Below, piece by piece: positions 25,113 through 34,347 of a DNA stretch of 64,000 nucleotides. Position numbers and translations under genes: made by a program. Positions within the stretch are counted from its first letter, which is position 1, and each line of letters opens with the position of its first letter. Source of the stretch: Bordetella petrii (GTDB lineage Bacteria; Pseudomonadota; Gammaproteobacteria; Burkholderiales; Burkholderiaceae_B); assembly GCF_017356245.1 (NCBI RefSeq), contig NZ_JAFMZZ010000001.1, positions 2,653,943 to 2,717,942 on the forward strand, given 5' to 3'. The notes under the pieces were generated by a model. That model searched no databases. It worked only from the letters and a program-made list of their open reading frames with translations, and had not been told where the DNA came from.

Positions 25113-27521
25113 ATGACCAGCCCTTACGACTACCGCCTGGACTGCCGCGCCCTGTACGACCTGGTGCCGGGCCAGACCATCAACGTCACGCACTGGCGCG
25201 GCACCGAGGCGGTTTCGCGCCCCTACCGCTTCGAAATCACTTTCGCGGTGCGCCAGGCTGACCTGGCTTTGGAAAAACTGCTGAACCAGCCGGCAACCCT
25301 GTCCGCCCACAAACCGGACGGCAGCGTGCTGCGCTGGCACGGCATTGTGACGCAAGGCGCGCAGCGGGGCGCCGATGAGACTTATGACTACTACCAAGTG
25401 GTTCTGGAGCCCCGGATGGTGCGGCTGCGCCACCTGAAATGGTCGGACATCTACCTGAACCAGCAGCTCGACGACATTATCCGGCAGCTGCTGCGCCTGG
25501 CCGATCTCGACGAACCTTACAGCAGCGCCGATGCGCCTTACGATTACCGCATCGCGGCCAGCCAGCTGGCCGCCACCCGGACGCCGTTCGCCTGCCAGTT
25601 CGAGGAAACCTGCCTGGACTTCCTGATGCGCAAGCTGGAGTTCTACGGCGTGTACTTCTGGTTCGAGCAAGGCGAGAGCCAGGAATCGGTGGTGTTTGCC
25701 AACAACGTCGACCAGCAGCCTTCCGACGCGGACAGCGTGGTGTACTACCCCAAGGGAGTGATCGATCCCGATGCGCGGGAAGTCGCGCTGACGCGGCTGA
25801 ACCGGCGCGTCAGCCTGCATCCCGGCACCGTGACGCTGCACGATTCGAACGATCTGGGCAACACCACCCTGTCATTGGCCAGCAGCGCCAGCGTGCCGGC
25901 CCCCACGGCCGGCTTTGGCGAAGTGCATCTTGCCGAAGATCATTTCGAGACGCTGCAGGACGAGAACAGCGTCGCGGGGGCCACGCTGGCGATCTGGCGC
26001 GGCCAGGAGCTGGCGTGCGAACGCCTGCGGATCGACGGCGAGGCGCGCACGCCCGGCGTCTGCGCGGGCCGCATCATCGAGGTATCGGAATATCTGCGCG
26101 GCACGGATCCCGGCCAGTACTACGTGATCGAGATTACGCACGAGGGTACCCAGACACTGGAAACCGCACCCGAAACCGATGCGCCCGCCTACGTGGCGCG
26201 CTTCATGGCGCTGCCGCGCTGGCAGGACATTGGCGATTCGGATCGGCAGCCACTGCAATTCCGGCCTGCACGCGTGACTGCCGTGCCGATCATATCGCGC
26301 CTGGTCAACGGGTTTGTGGATATCGACACGCCCAACGAACCGAAACAATATGCGCAGCCCGACGACGACGGCCGCTACAAGGTGCGGTTCTCGTTTCCGC
26401 GCCAGCGCTACGCCGGCAACCAGAATTCAGCCTGGCTGCGCATGGCCACGCCATATGCGGGCGGCGCCGCGACATCGGGCCTGGGCAGCGCAGGCATGCA
26501 TTTTCCGCTGCGCGAAGGCACCGAAGTGTTGATTGCATTCCTGAACGGCAATCCGGACCGGCCGGTGATCATGTCGACATTGCCCAATGTGGAATCCCCC
26601 AGCGTGGTCAATGCGCAGAATTCGGCCGACCATGTGATCCGCACCCCTTCCGGCAATGTGCTGGCCATGACCGATGCGTCCCAGAGCGCATCGAGCGACG
26701 GCGAGAACACCGGCCTGCCGGGCATTTATCTGGGCACCAACACCGCCTCGACATCCCTGAACCTGGGCGCGGCGCATGACAGCAGCATGCAGTCCGGTTT
26801 CAACCTGACCACAAGCGCCTCGGGCCATATCAACGCGGACGGCGGCATGGTGATCGAGGTGCCGGGACATTTGAAGATAGCCGCGGGCAGCTCCGGAGCA
26901 AAGGGGGTCCTCTCCAAGACAGTCCAGGGGTTGCCGTCTGGCATTTCCGTAGGGGAAAACATGGGCATCGTCGTCCAGAACTTTCTGGGCGTCAGGATCA
27001 TAGGAGTCGAAGGAATTTCCGTCAACAACCATTTTGGCGGCAAACTCGACATGATGGAATTGTTTTCCTTCCTGGTGACATTAGGCGTTGGGAAGCAGAT
27101 TCATTTACTGCAGAAAAAAGTGGTGAACCCCAACTCAAACTACGCCACTGCCGCACTGCATTGGGTCGCGGGCCAGTGGAAAAACGTTCTGCTGAATAAG
27201 CAGGAGAAAGCGGGGAACATTACCGTTCTGGGGCTGGAATCGATCAAATCGGTTACCCCGGACTATTCGGTCAAAGCGGGGTCGAACCAGTTGTCGATGA
27301 CGCCTATCAAGACGTCCTTGTCTGGCGCCAAAGTCGAGCTCAACGCACGCTACGTTAATGTCCAAGGGCTGGATGTGGCGATAAAGTCCGAAATGGATCT
27401 GCAACTGAAGGCTGACGACGTTTATACGAACGCCCTGGGGATAAGCATGACCGCAGTACAGAATGTACGAGTCAATGCTGCCAAGACCATCATCATGGGC
27501 GAGATCATCCAGCTGGGCTGA
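25113..27521 (+). CDS. vgrG: T6SS spike protein VgrG with long C-terminal extension
   Basis: 802 residues. Residues 1-500 contain the gp27-like base (S-R-P-Y-R-F-E-I-T-F near 31, then the Y-Y-Q-V-V-L-E-P block) and the gp5 OB-fold with R-V-R-F-like pattern and W-L-R-M-A-T-P-Y-A-G. The spike needle with D-x-x-x-I-x-T-P-S-G-N follows (R-T-P-S-G-N-V-L). The last ~210 residues (from about base 26880) do not follow the G-x-N-x-L repeat pattern. They contain hydrophobic segments and are visibly less GC-rich than the rest, suggesting a transferred effector or adaptor-binding domain. VgrG sits on Hcp and carries effectors. The accessory genes DUF2169, pentapeptide, DUF3540 and DUF4150 follow directly. 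Confidence 0.92.
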   Translation: MTSPYDYRLDCRALYDLVPGQTINVTHWRGTEAVSRPYRFEITFAVRQADLALEKLLNQPATLSAHKPDGSVLRWHGIVTQGAQRGADETYDYYQVVLEPRMVRLRHLKWSDIYLNQQLDDIIRQLLRLADLDEPYSSADAPYDYRIAASQLAATRTPFACQFEETCLDFLMRKLEFYGVYFWFEQGESQESVVFANNVDQQPSDADSVVYYPKGVIDPDAREVALTRLNRRVSLHPGTVTLHDSNDLGNTTLSLASSASVPAPTAGFGEVHLAEDHFETLQDENSVAGATLAIWRGQELACERLRIDGEARTPGVCAGRIIEVSEYLRGTDPGQYYVIEITHEGTQTLETAPETDAPAYVARFMALPRWQDIGDSDRQPLQFRPARVTAVPIISRLVNGFVDIDTPNEPKQYAQPDDDGRYKVRFSFPRQRYAGNQNSAWLRMATPYAGGAATSGLGSAGMHFPLREGTEVLIAFLNGNPDRPVIMSTLPNVESPSVVNAQNSADHVIRTPSGNVLAMTDASQSASSDGENTGLPGIYLGTNTASTSLNLGAAHDSSMQSGFNLTTSASGHINADGGMVIEVPGHLKIAAGSSGAKGVLSKTVQGLPSGISVGENMGIVVQNFLGVRIIGVEGISVNNHFGGKLDMMELFSFLVTLGVGKQIHLLQKKVVNPNSNYATAALHWVAGQWKNVLLNKQEKAGNITVLGLESIKSVTPDYSVKAGSNQLSMTPIKTSLSGAKVELNARYVNVQGLDVAIKSEMDLQLKADDVYTNALGISMTAVQNVRVNAAKTIIMGEIIQLG

Positions 27522-27528
27522 TGCTGCC

Positions 27529-30183
27529 ATGAAAATCACCAAACCCGACGATGTGATACTGCTTCTGGGGCGCCAGTCTCATGGCGGCCAGCCAAGCCTG
27601 GCTATCACCGTGGGATATGCCTGCGGGACTGACGGCGTCCGGTTGACCGAGCAGCAGGCCTGGGCCTGGCTTGCCCCCATGTTCGACAAAGAGCCGTTCG
27701 ACCTGGGCGAGAAGAAGCTGCGCGGCGGCTATGCGGTGGCGGGCAGCGCGTGCGCGCCGGCCGGCGAGTCCGTGAACGGCCTTACCGTGCGCGCCGGCGT
27801 CGGCAGGCTGGAAAAAAGCCTGCTGGTGCAGGGCGACCGATATTGGACCAGAGGCGTGGCCGGCTGGCAGGCGAGCGCGCCGCGGACGTTCGCGCGCATG
27901 CCGCTGGGGCTGGCGCGCGCCTATGGCGGCGGCGGCTGGGCGCACAACCCTCAAGGGCGGGGCCACTGTGCCGACCCGGACCAGGCCGAAGGCACCGCGC
28001 TGCCGAATGTCGAGCACCCCGATCATCCGGTGCTCAAGCCATCCGATGTGCCTCCGCTGGCGACGCTGGGCCCCCTGCCGCAAGGCAGCCCGGCGCGCGC
28101 GCGCTGGCTGGGAACGCTGGACGCGGCATGGCAGCGCCGCCGGCTGCCTTGGCTGCCCGACGATACCGACCCGCGCTGGTTCGACAGAATGGAACAGGAT
28201 CAATGCCAGGACGATTACTGGCGCGGCGACGAGACTTGGTTCGCCGAGCACATGCATCCTGGCCACACCGTCCTGCGCGGCAAGCTGCCGGGCCTGCGCC
28301 CGCGCCTGCTGCTGCGCAGCGATCGCACGCCCGAGCAGCGCAGCGAAGCGCGGCTGGATCTGGATACGGTGTGGCTGTTTCCCACCGATGAGCGCGTGGT
28401 GGTGCTGTATCGTTCCAGCGTGGCGGTCAGGCGCGAAGACGCTGAAGACATGCTGGGGCTGGCCGTCTTCACCGAGGCAATGGATGAGCAGGCACAGCCG
28501 CTCGAACATTGGGCCGCCGTGTGGCGGCAACAGGAAGAAGCCGCGGCCGCACCCGCCGAGCCTGTCGTGCCTGCCGCGGTCGCCGCGGCCAGAGAGGCCG
28601 ATCAAGCCGCCGGCATGGCGGAAATAGAAGCGGCGGCCCAGGAGGCACAGGCGCACGAAAAGGCCGTGCTTAAAGAGCTCGGCGACGAACAGCAAGCAGC
28701 CATCGACGAAATCGACCGCTACAGGAAGGCGGCGGGCCTGTCGCCTGCCAGCGAGGTGCTCCAGAGAGCCAAGGCACAGTATGGACATCTGGAAGAGTCG
28801 CCGCCCGATATGGACGATTGGCCCGACGATCCGGTGGCATTTGCCCGGGCCGTGCAGAGCTATCTGGATCACGAGCTGGCCCAGGCCGAGGACGAGGCGC
28901 GCACCTACTTGAAAGCGCAAGGCCGGGACTTTGACAAAGTCATGGCCAGGGCCAAGGCCGAAGCCCCTCTTCACGACAGCCACGATCTGGCCAAGACACT
29001 GGCCGCCATGCCCATGGCGCCCGAGAAAAAGCAGGCCCTGTTAGAGAAATACCAGGTATTCACGAAAAAAATGGATGCCCTGGAGGCAGAGACGGACGAG
29101 CTGGAACGGGCCGCCGATGCCATGGCGGCAGAGGCCGCCGAGCCGCCTGCACCCGGCAACGATGAATCGCTGCCGCCCGGACAACGCACGGCGCTGGACC
29201 GCGAAACACTGCTGGCGCGGCATGCGGCGGGCCAGTCGTGCGCCTGGGCATTGCTGCAAGACCTGGACCTGTCGGATGTGCCGCTGCACGGCGTGGATCT
29301 TTCGAACGCGCAGATCGAGCGCTGCGTTCTGCGCCGCGCCGGCCTGGAGAACGCCAGGTTCCATGAAGCCGAGCTGCGGCAGTGCGATCTGGCGGGCGCC
29401 GGGCTGCAAGGTTCAAGTTTCAACCTGGCTCTGCTGACCGACTGCAAACTTGACGGCGTGTCGGCGCAAGGGGCCGATTTCTCGCAGGCGCGCCTGAAGA
29501 CGGTCAGTCTGGCCAGGGCCGGCCTGGGCGCAACGCAATGGGTGCAAGCGCAGGTGGACGAATGCGGATTTGAACAGGCCGCCATGGACGCGGCTCAGGC
29601 AGGCCACGCGCAATTCACGGGCTGCCGCCTGTCGGGCCTGGATGCCGGGCGGGCCGATTTTTCCCGCGCCACGTTCGACCAATGCGTACTGACTGACGCG
29701 GTGTTCAACGAGGCCGCCCTGCCCCATGCCACGCTGACCGCCTGCCAGGCCGCCGGCGCCACGTTCGCCGGCGCCCGCATGCCTGGCCTGCGCACCCTGA
29801 AGAACAGCGATTTCAGCCGCGCCCGCCTGGACCGCGCACGCATGGAGGACGCCAGCCTGCAAGACACCTGCCTGGCCGGAGCCATTCTGCGCGAAGCGCG
29901 GCTGGATCGGAGCCTGGTCAAGAACTGCGATCTGGCCGGCACGGATGCCTGGCACGTGACGGCGCGGGCGGCCAATTTCACCGGCAGCCGCATCGCCCAG
30001 GCCAGCTGGCGCGGCGCCAACCTGATGCAGTCGCGCTGGCCGGAAGCCGTGCTGGAAGATGTGGATATGACCGGGGTCAACCTGCATGCGGCCGACACTC
30101 GCAGGGCGAGCGTGCAGGGCCTGAAGCTGGAGCAGGCCCTGCTGACCCGTTGCCGCCTGCTCGAGGACTACGCCAATGGCTGA
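27529..30183 (+). CDS. DUF2169 and pentapeptide-repeat fusion, T6SS accessory protein
   Basis: 884 residues from the ATG at 27529, 7 bases after vgrG; upstream in-frame codons lie inside vgrG. Residues 1-~300 match the DUF2169 type (L-x-R-A-Y-G-G-x-x-W near 130, L-P-N-V-E-H-P). Residues ~340-560 are Ala/Glu-rich and probably coiled coil. From ~575 on there are continuous pentapeptide repeats (A-x-L/F pattern) forming a right-handed beta-helix. DUF2169 proteins act with VgrG and PAAR-like proteins in loading T6SS effectors (adaptor role known for the family in general). A pentapeptide helix on an adaptor may mimic DNA or cap the spike; that is inference. It overlaps the next gene by 8 bases. 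Confidence 0.85.
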   Translation: MKITKPDDVILLLGRQSHGGQPSLAITVGYACGTDGVRLTEQQAWAWLAPMFDKEPFDLGEKKLRGGYAVAGSACAPAGESVNGLTVRAGVGRLEKSLLVQGDRYWTRGVAGWQASAPRTFARMPLGLARAYGGGGWAHNPQGRGHCADPDQAEGTALPNVEHPDHPVLKPSDVPPLATLGPLPQGSPARARWLGTLDAAWQRRRLPWLPDDTDPRWFDRMEQDQCQDDYWRGDETWFAEHMHPGHTVLRGKLPGLRPRLLLRSDRTPEQRSEARLDLDTVWLFPTDERVVVLYRSSVAVRREDAEDMLGLAVFTEAMDEQAQPLEHWAAVWRQQEEAAAAPAEPVVPAAVAAAREADQAAGMAEIEAAAQEAQAHEKAVLKELGDEQQAAIDEIDRYRKAAGLSPASEVLQRAKAQYGHLEESPPDMDDWPDDPVAFARAVQSYLDHELAQAEDEARTYLKAQGRDFDKVMARAKAEAPLHDSHDLAKTLAAMPMAPEKKQALLEKYQVFTKKMDALEAETDELERAADAMAAEAAEPPAPGNDESLPPGQRTALDRETLLARHAAGQSCAWALLQDLDLSDVPLHGVDLSNAQIERCVLRRAGLENARFHEAELRQCDLAGAGLQGSSFNLALLTDCKLDGVSAQGADFSQARLKTVSLARAGLGATQWVQAQVDECGFEQAAMDAAQAGHAQFTGCRLSGLDAGRADFSRATFDQCVLTDAVFNEAALPHATLTACQAAGATFAGARMPGLRTLKNSDFSRARLDRARMEDASLQDTCLAGAILREARLDRSLVKNCDLAGTDAWHVTARAANFTGSRIAQASWRGANLMQSRWPEAVLEDVDMTGVNLHAADTRRASVQGLKLEQALLTRCRLLEDYANG

Positions 30184-31120
30184 TGCCGGTATGAACCCTT
30201 TGATCGAGCAACTGCGCACCGGTCACGCCATCCCGGCCGACTCCCTGGCCGGCGCCGACTTGCGCGGCGCCGATCTGAAAGGCCTGCGTCTGCGGGGGCT
30301 GGACCTGCGCGGCGCGCGGCTGGACGGCGCCAATTTGTCAGAAACGGCCTGGCAGGCCTGCCACCTGGACGAGGCGCGGTTCGACCAGGCCATCTTGAGC
30401 GAAGCCTCTTTTACATCGTGCCAGGGGCGCGGCCTTTCCCTGCACGCGGCGCGCGCAGACCATGTGTGGATGCGGCAGTGCGCCTGGCAGGAAGCCGATT
30501 TTCGCCAGGCTGACCTGACCCGTTTTGCCGCGGTAAGCGTCGTTTTTTTCGGGTGCCGGCTGCAGGGGGCCGCGCTGGCCCAGGCATGGCTGTCGCAGTG
30601 CGACCTGTCGGGCCTGGATCTGTCTGGCGTGGCTTGGACGCAAACCCACTTTCCGGACTGCCAGCTGCGCGGCGCGCGCCTGGCCGGCGCCAGCCTGGCG
30701 CAATGCTCGTTCCACCGGGTCGACGGCAGCGCGGCTGATTTCACCGGCATCCAGGCGGCATCCGTGTCGTTTCATGGCGCGCGGCTCAATGACGCCAGGT
30801 TCGACGGCGCCCTGCTCGACGGCGCCATCTTCGACCAGGCGCGGCTCGACCACGCCAGTTTCTCGCGCGCATCGCTGCGTGCCGCCCGTTTGTATGGCGC
30901 CGGTTCTCTGGGCGTGAGCTTCGCCGACAGCCAGCTGGCCGAGGCCGACCTGTCTCATTTTCAGGCCGCCCACGCCGATTTCTCGCATGCCGACTTGAGC
31001 CGCGCGCGGCTGCATGCCGTGCAGCTGCCCGATGCCCTGTGGCGCGACGCCGTGCTGGATGATGTGCGCCGCGACGACCTCGAATTGCGTGCCGCCGAGC
31101 TGTGGCACCCCCCTGTGTAA
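30176..31120 (+). CDS. Pentapeptide-repeat protein, T6SS accessory
   Basis: 314 residues, almost entirely pentapeptide repeats of the type A-D/N-L-x-x (for example G-A-D-L-R-G-A-D-L-K-G near residue 22). It should fold as a right-handed quadrilateral beta-helix. It starts within the last 8 bases of the DUF2169 gene, so translation is coupled. Related proteins beside VgrG and DUF2169 occur in other T6SS loci; their role is not settled. It could be cargo, an adaptor or a spike-associated factor. Confidence 0.85.
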   Translation: MADAGMNPLIEQLRTGHAIPADSLAGADLRGADLKGLRLRGLDLRGARLDGANLSETAWQACHLDEARFDQAILSEASFTSCQGRGLSLHAARADHVWMRQCAWQEADFRQADLTRFAAVSVVFFGCRLQGAALAQAWLSQCDLSGLDLSGVAWTQTHFPDCQLRGARLAGASLAQCSFHRVDGSAADFTGIQAASVSFHGARLNDARFDGALLDGAIFDQARLDHASFSRASLRAARLYGAGSLGVSFADSQLAEADLSHFQAAHADFSHADLSRARLHAVQLPDALWRDAVLDDVRRDDLELRAAELWHPPV

Positions 31121-31138
31121 CTGCGAAAGGATTTCATC

Positions 31139-31822
31139 ATGCTCCAACCGCTTGCCTCTACCCGCCCCGGCTGCGCCGATCCTGTTTTGCCCGCCGCCAA
31201 CCAGGAGGCGAACCTGCAGCACGCCCGTCTGGTCATGAGCGATGGCAAGCGCTACGCCGCGCTGACCAGCCAGGGAACACAATGGGTCACGCCGGCCGCC
31301 GGATGCCTGCTGCAGCCCGCGGTCGGCGATCTGGCGCTGGTCAGCCTGGCCGCCGGCCAGGGGTACATCCTGACGGTCCTGGAGCGCGGCGCGCCGGAAA
31401 CCCCCGCGGAGCTCACCGTGCCGGGGGATCTGCGCCTGTCGTTGCCGGAAGGACGCCTGGCGCTGGCCGCCGCGCGGGGCATTGCACTGGATGCGGGCCC
31501 CGCGCTGGATGTGGCGGCCCGGCACTTGAGCGCCGCGCTGCAAGGCGCCGACCTGGCCTGCCAGGCCTTGAAGCTGACCGGGGATGAAGCCTATACGCAT
31601 TGGCATACCCGCACGGATGTGGCCGGCAGCCGCATGGACGTTGCCGCGCGCAGCGAAAGCCATGTACAGCACAGTGTGCGCCGCATTGCCGGCCACGAAG
31701 AGATAAGCGCGCAATCGGTGCGGCAGACGGTCGAGCAGGACTGGTCGGTGCGCGCCGACACGGCGAACCTGAAGGCGCGCGAGCGCGTGGCGCTGGATGC
31801 CGCGTCCGTGCAGCTGGGCTGA
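31139..31822 (+). CDS. DUF3540 protein, T6SS accessory
   Basis: 227 residues. The central region L-L-Q-P-A-V-G-D-L-A-L-V-S and the pattern around the tail (S-R-M-D-V-A-A-R-S-E) fit DUF3540, which is found next to DUF2169 and DUF4150 in T6SS loci. The C-terminal half has short beta-like repeats similar to the VgrG needle, so it may add to the spike shaft. Start ATG at 31139 after GAAAGGA. No catalytic residues are recognised. Confidence 0.8.
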   Translation: MLQPLASTRPGCADPVLPAANQEANLQHARLVMSDGKRYAALTSQGTQWVTPAAGCLLQPAVGDLALVSLAAGQGYILTVLERGAPETPAELTVPGDLRLSLPEGRLALAAARGIALDAGPALDVAARHLSAALQGADLACQALKLTGDEAYTHWHTRTDVAGSRMDVAARSESHVQHSVRRIAGHEEISAQSVRQTVEQDWSVRADTANLKARERVALDAASVQLG

Positions 31823-31833
31823 GGAGGCACATC

Positions 31834-32238
31834 ATGTTTCTGTTGAACAATGCCGGCGCCATGGCCACCGCCACGGTGCCCGATGTGTGCCTGACGCCCG
31901 CGGCGCCCTCGCCCATTCCCGTGCCCTACCCCAATATCGCCACCAGCGACATGGCCGATCCCGCCGGGATCGTCGAGACCGTGCTGGTGGTAGCCATGCC
32001 GGCCTTGAACCTGGGCAGCAAGATCCTGCTCAGCAATGGCGACCAGGGCGGCACGGCGGGCGGCGGCGTGGCCTGCGGCCAGATCATGGGCGAAGCGGCA
32101 TTCGTGAGCGGCAGCATGAGCGTCATGGTGGGCGGCAAACCGGGCGTCCAGTTGACCAGCCCGACCACCCACAATGCCAACAATACGATGGGCCTGGTGG
32201 CAAGCCCGAGCCAGACGATCGTGATGCTGATGGGATGA
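31834..32238 (+). CDS. DUF4150 PAAR-like spike-tip protein
   Basis: 134 residues from the ATG at 31834, preceded by GAGGAGG. The sequence is rich in short Gly/Ser/Asn turns, with V-P-Y-P-N-I-A near 30 and a C-terminal S-P-x-Q-T-x-V, the DUF4150 pattern of the PAAR superfamily. Such proteins sharpen the VgrG tip and often carry a fused toxin; here no C-terminal toxin domain is present. tssJ starts 8 bases after its stop. Confidence 0.85.
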   Translation: MFLLNNAGAMATATVPDVCLTPAAPSPIPVPYPNIATSDMADPAGIVETVLVVAMPALNLGSKILLSNGDQGGTAGGGVACGQIMGEAAFVSGSMSVMVGGKPGVQLTSPTTHNANNTMGLVASPSQTIVMLMG

Positions 32239-32246
32239 GAGGCGCC

Positions 32247-32927
32247 ATGTCGATTCCGCACCGTCTGATTCTTTGCCGGCTGCTGCCCGCGGCGTTGTGC
32301 GTGGGCGCCCTGGCCGCGTGCAGTTCGCTGAACAGCATGATGGGCGGTTCGTCCGAACAGGACGCGCTGAAGGCGCTGAAATGGACCTATGCCGCCGACG
32401 GCGTGCAGATCGCAGTGACTGCCGACCCGCATTTGAATCAATCCGCCGACCAGCCCCACACCCTGGCCGTGGCGGTCGTGCAGATGGAAGATCCCAACGC
32501 CTTCACCGCCGCCACCGCCAACAGCGCCAAGCTGACCGCCCTGTTGCTGGGCAGCAGCCCTCCTCCGGGCATGCTGGCGCTGAACCGCGTTTTCATTTCG
32601 CCCGGCGAGCAGCGCACCATTACCCTTGCGCGCGTCGAGAAAGCCCAGTACGTGGGCCTGGCCGCCGGCTACTACCACCTGGATCCGGCCCGCAGCGTCC
32701 GCCTGTACCGCATCGGCGTGGAAGTGGATTCGTCAGGCATCATCGTCACGACCCGCAACGCCACGCCCGAGCCCCTGAAGATCGATCTGCGGCTGGGGCC
32801 CGACGGCATCCAGGAAGCGCCCGGCACCCGCACTCCCCCGGTGCCGCTGACCAAGCCGCAGGCCGGCCCGGTGCCGCCGCCGGCTCCCGCGGCCGCGCCT
32901 GCCGGCCAGCCCGCCACTCAACCTTGA
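32247..32927 (+). CDS. tssJ: T6SS outer-membrane lipoprotein TssJ
   Basis: 226 residues with a lipoprotein signal peptide and lipobox L-A-A-C (Cys near residue 25). The ATG at 32247 has GAGAGG upstream; an alternative at 32235 overlapping the previous stop has no ribosome-binding site. The core shows the transthyretin-like beta pattern of TssJ (I-A-V-T-A-D-P-x-L-N and V-G-L-A-A-G-Y). The last ~55 residues are Pro/Ala-rich. TssJ anchors the TssM periplasmic domain to the outer membrane. Confidence 0.88.
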   Translation: MSIPHRLILCRLLPAALCVGALAACSSLNSMMGGSSEQDALKALKWTYAADGVQIAVTADPHLNQSADQPHTLAVAVVQMEDPNAFTAATANSAKLTALLLGSSPPPGMLALNRVFISPGEQRTITLARVEKAQYVGLAAGYYHLDPARSVRLYRIGVEVDSSGIIVTTRNATPEPLKIDLRLGPDGIQEAPGTRTPPVPLTKPQAGPVPPPAPAAAPAGQPATQP

Positions 32928-32949
32928 GCCTTTTACTCGCCGAATAACG

Positions 32950-34344
32950 ATGAAGCCACTTAATCAACCACTGTTCTGGCACCAGGGCCTGTTTCTGCAG
33001 CCTCATCATTTCCAATACCAGGACGCCTGGATCGTGCGAAACCTGGCGCGGCAACTGGACATGGTCATGCCGTGGGGCTGGGGGTTCGGCGCCCTGCAGA
33101 TCGACGACACCGCGCTGGCGGCGCGCCATTTCGTGGTGGACCAGCTCACGCTGCGATGGCCCGACGGAACCTTGACGGAGTATCCCGGCAACGCGCGCAT
33201 CGAGTCGCTGCGCTTCGAGCTGGCCGATTTTTCCCAGGGCCCCCGCACGCTGTATGCGGGGCTGCGCCGCCATGTCGAAGGCCAGCCCAGCGTGCAGAAG
33301 TTCGAGAACCTGGACGATGCCGCCCAGGCCAACGCCCGCCTGGTCGTTCCCGCCGATCCGCAACGGGTGCCCGACCGCTATGCCCAGGGCCCGGCGGGCC
33401 GGGTCACGCTGATGACCTACGTGCTGCGGCTGTTCTGGGAAGAAGAACTGGACAACCTGGGCGACTATGATTTGCTGCCCATCGCCCGGCTGGAGCAGGA
33501 CGGCGAAGTGGTGCGCATGATGCCCCGTTTCGTGCCGCCGTGCCTGAACCTGGCGGCCTCGCCGCAGCTGCAGCAGATGCTGCGCGAATTGCGCGACGAA
33601 GTCATCGGGCGGGCGCGCCAGCTCGAGGTGTTCAAGCAGCCGGTGGCCAGCCGTTCGGACGATGCGCAGTTCACGCCCGTGCTGGCCCTGTCGGTGCTGA
33701 ACCGCTACGGCCCGCAGATCACCCACCTGATCGAGTCGCCGCAGACGCATCCCTGGACGATATACGGCGTACTGCGGCAGCTGGCCGGCGAGCTGAGCAC
33801 ATTTTCGGAGTTCTGCGACCTGCTGGGCGAAACGCGCGACAGCCAGCAGCTGGTTCCGCCCTACAAGCACACCGACATCGGCCAGGCCTACAGCGCCACC
33901 ATGGACCTGATCCGCCGGCTGCTCAATGAAATCACCGTCGGCCCCGAGATGCTGGTGCATTTCGAGCAGGACGGCACCACTTCCAATCTGTACCGGGCCG
34001 AGATGCCGGATAACTTTTTCGGCCCCCGCCATCGTTATTACCTGATGGCGCGCAGCGCGGCCACCACCGAATCCAGGGAACTGGGCGAGCTGATTCTGAT
34101 GGAGGCCAAGCTGGGCACGCCGGACCAGATCGAGACTCTGGTGACCCGTTCATTGCCCGGCCTTGAACTGTTGCCGCTGCAAGCGCTGCCGCTGGGCATG
34201 CCGCGGCGCGCGGGCGCAACGTACTTCCGCCTGGAAAGCCTGTCCGATGCCTGGGACGAGGTGCTGCGCGACAGGCGGCTGGCGTTTTTCATGCCGGATG
34301 CTCCCGCCGACCTGCGGCTGGAACTCATCGTAATCAAAGGATAA
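32950..34344 (+). CDS. tssK: T6SS baseplate protein TssK
   Basis: 464 residues. The hallmark N-terminus L-F-W-H-Q-G-L-F-L-Q-P-H-H-F-Q is present, followed by the shell, helical and receptor domains of TssK. It connects the baseplate (TssFG) with the TssL and TssM membrane complex in the cytoplasm. It starts 22 bases after tssJ and ends 3 bases before tssL. Confidence 0.94.
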   Translation: MKPLNQPLFWHQGLFLQPHHFQYQDAWIVRNLARQLDMVMPWGWGFGALQIDDTALAARHFVVDQLTLRWPDGTLTEYPGNARIESLRFELADFSQGPRTLYAGLRRHVEGQPSVQKFENLDDAAQANARLVVPADPQRVPDRYAQGPAGRVTLMTYVLRLFWEEELDNLGDYDLLPIARLEQDGEVVRMMPRFVPPCLNLAASPQLQQMLRELRDEVIGRARQLEVFKQPVASRSDDAQFTPVLALSVLNRYGPQITHLIESPQTHPWTIYGVLRQLAGELSTFSEFCDLLGETRDSQQLVPPYKHTDIGQAYSATMDLIRRLLNEITVGPEMLVHFEQDGTTSNLYRAEMPDNFFGPRHRYYLMARSAATTESRELGELILMEAKLGTPDQIETLVTRSLPGLELLPLQALPLGMPRRAGATYFRLESLSDAWDEVLRDRRLAFFMPDAPADLRLELIVIKG

Positions 34345-34347
34345 GCC

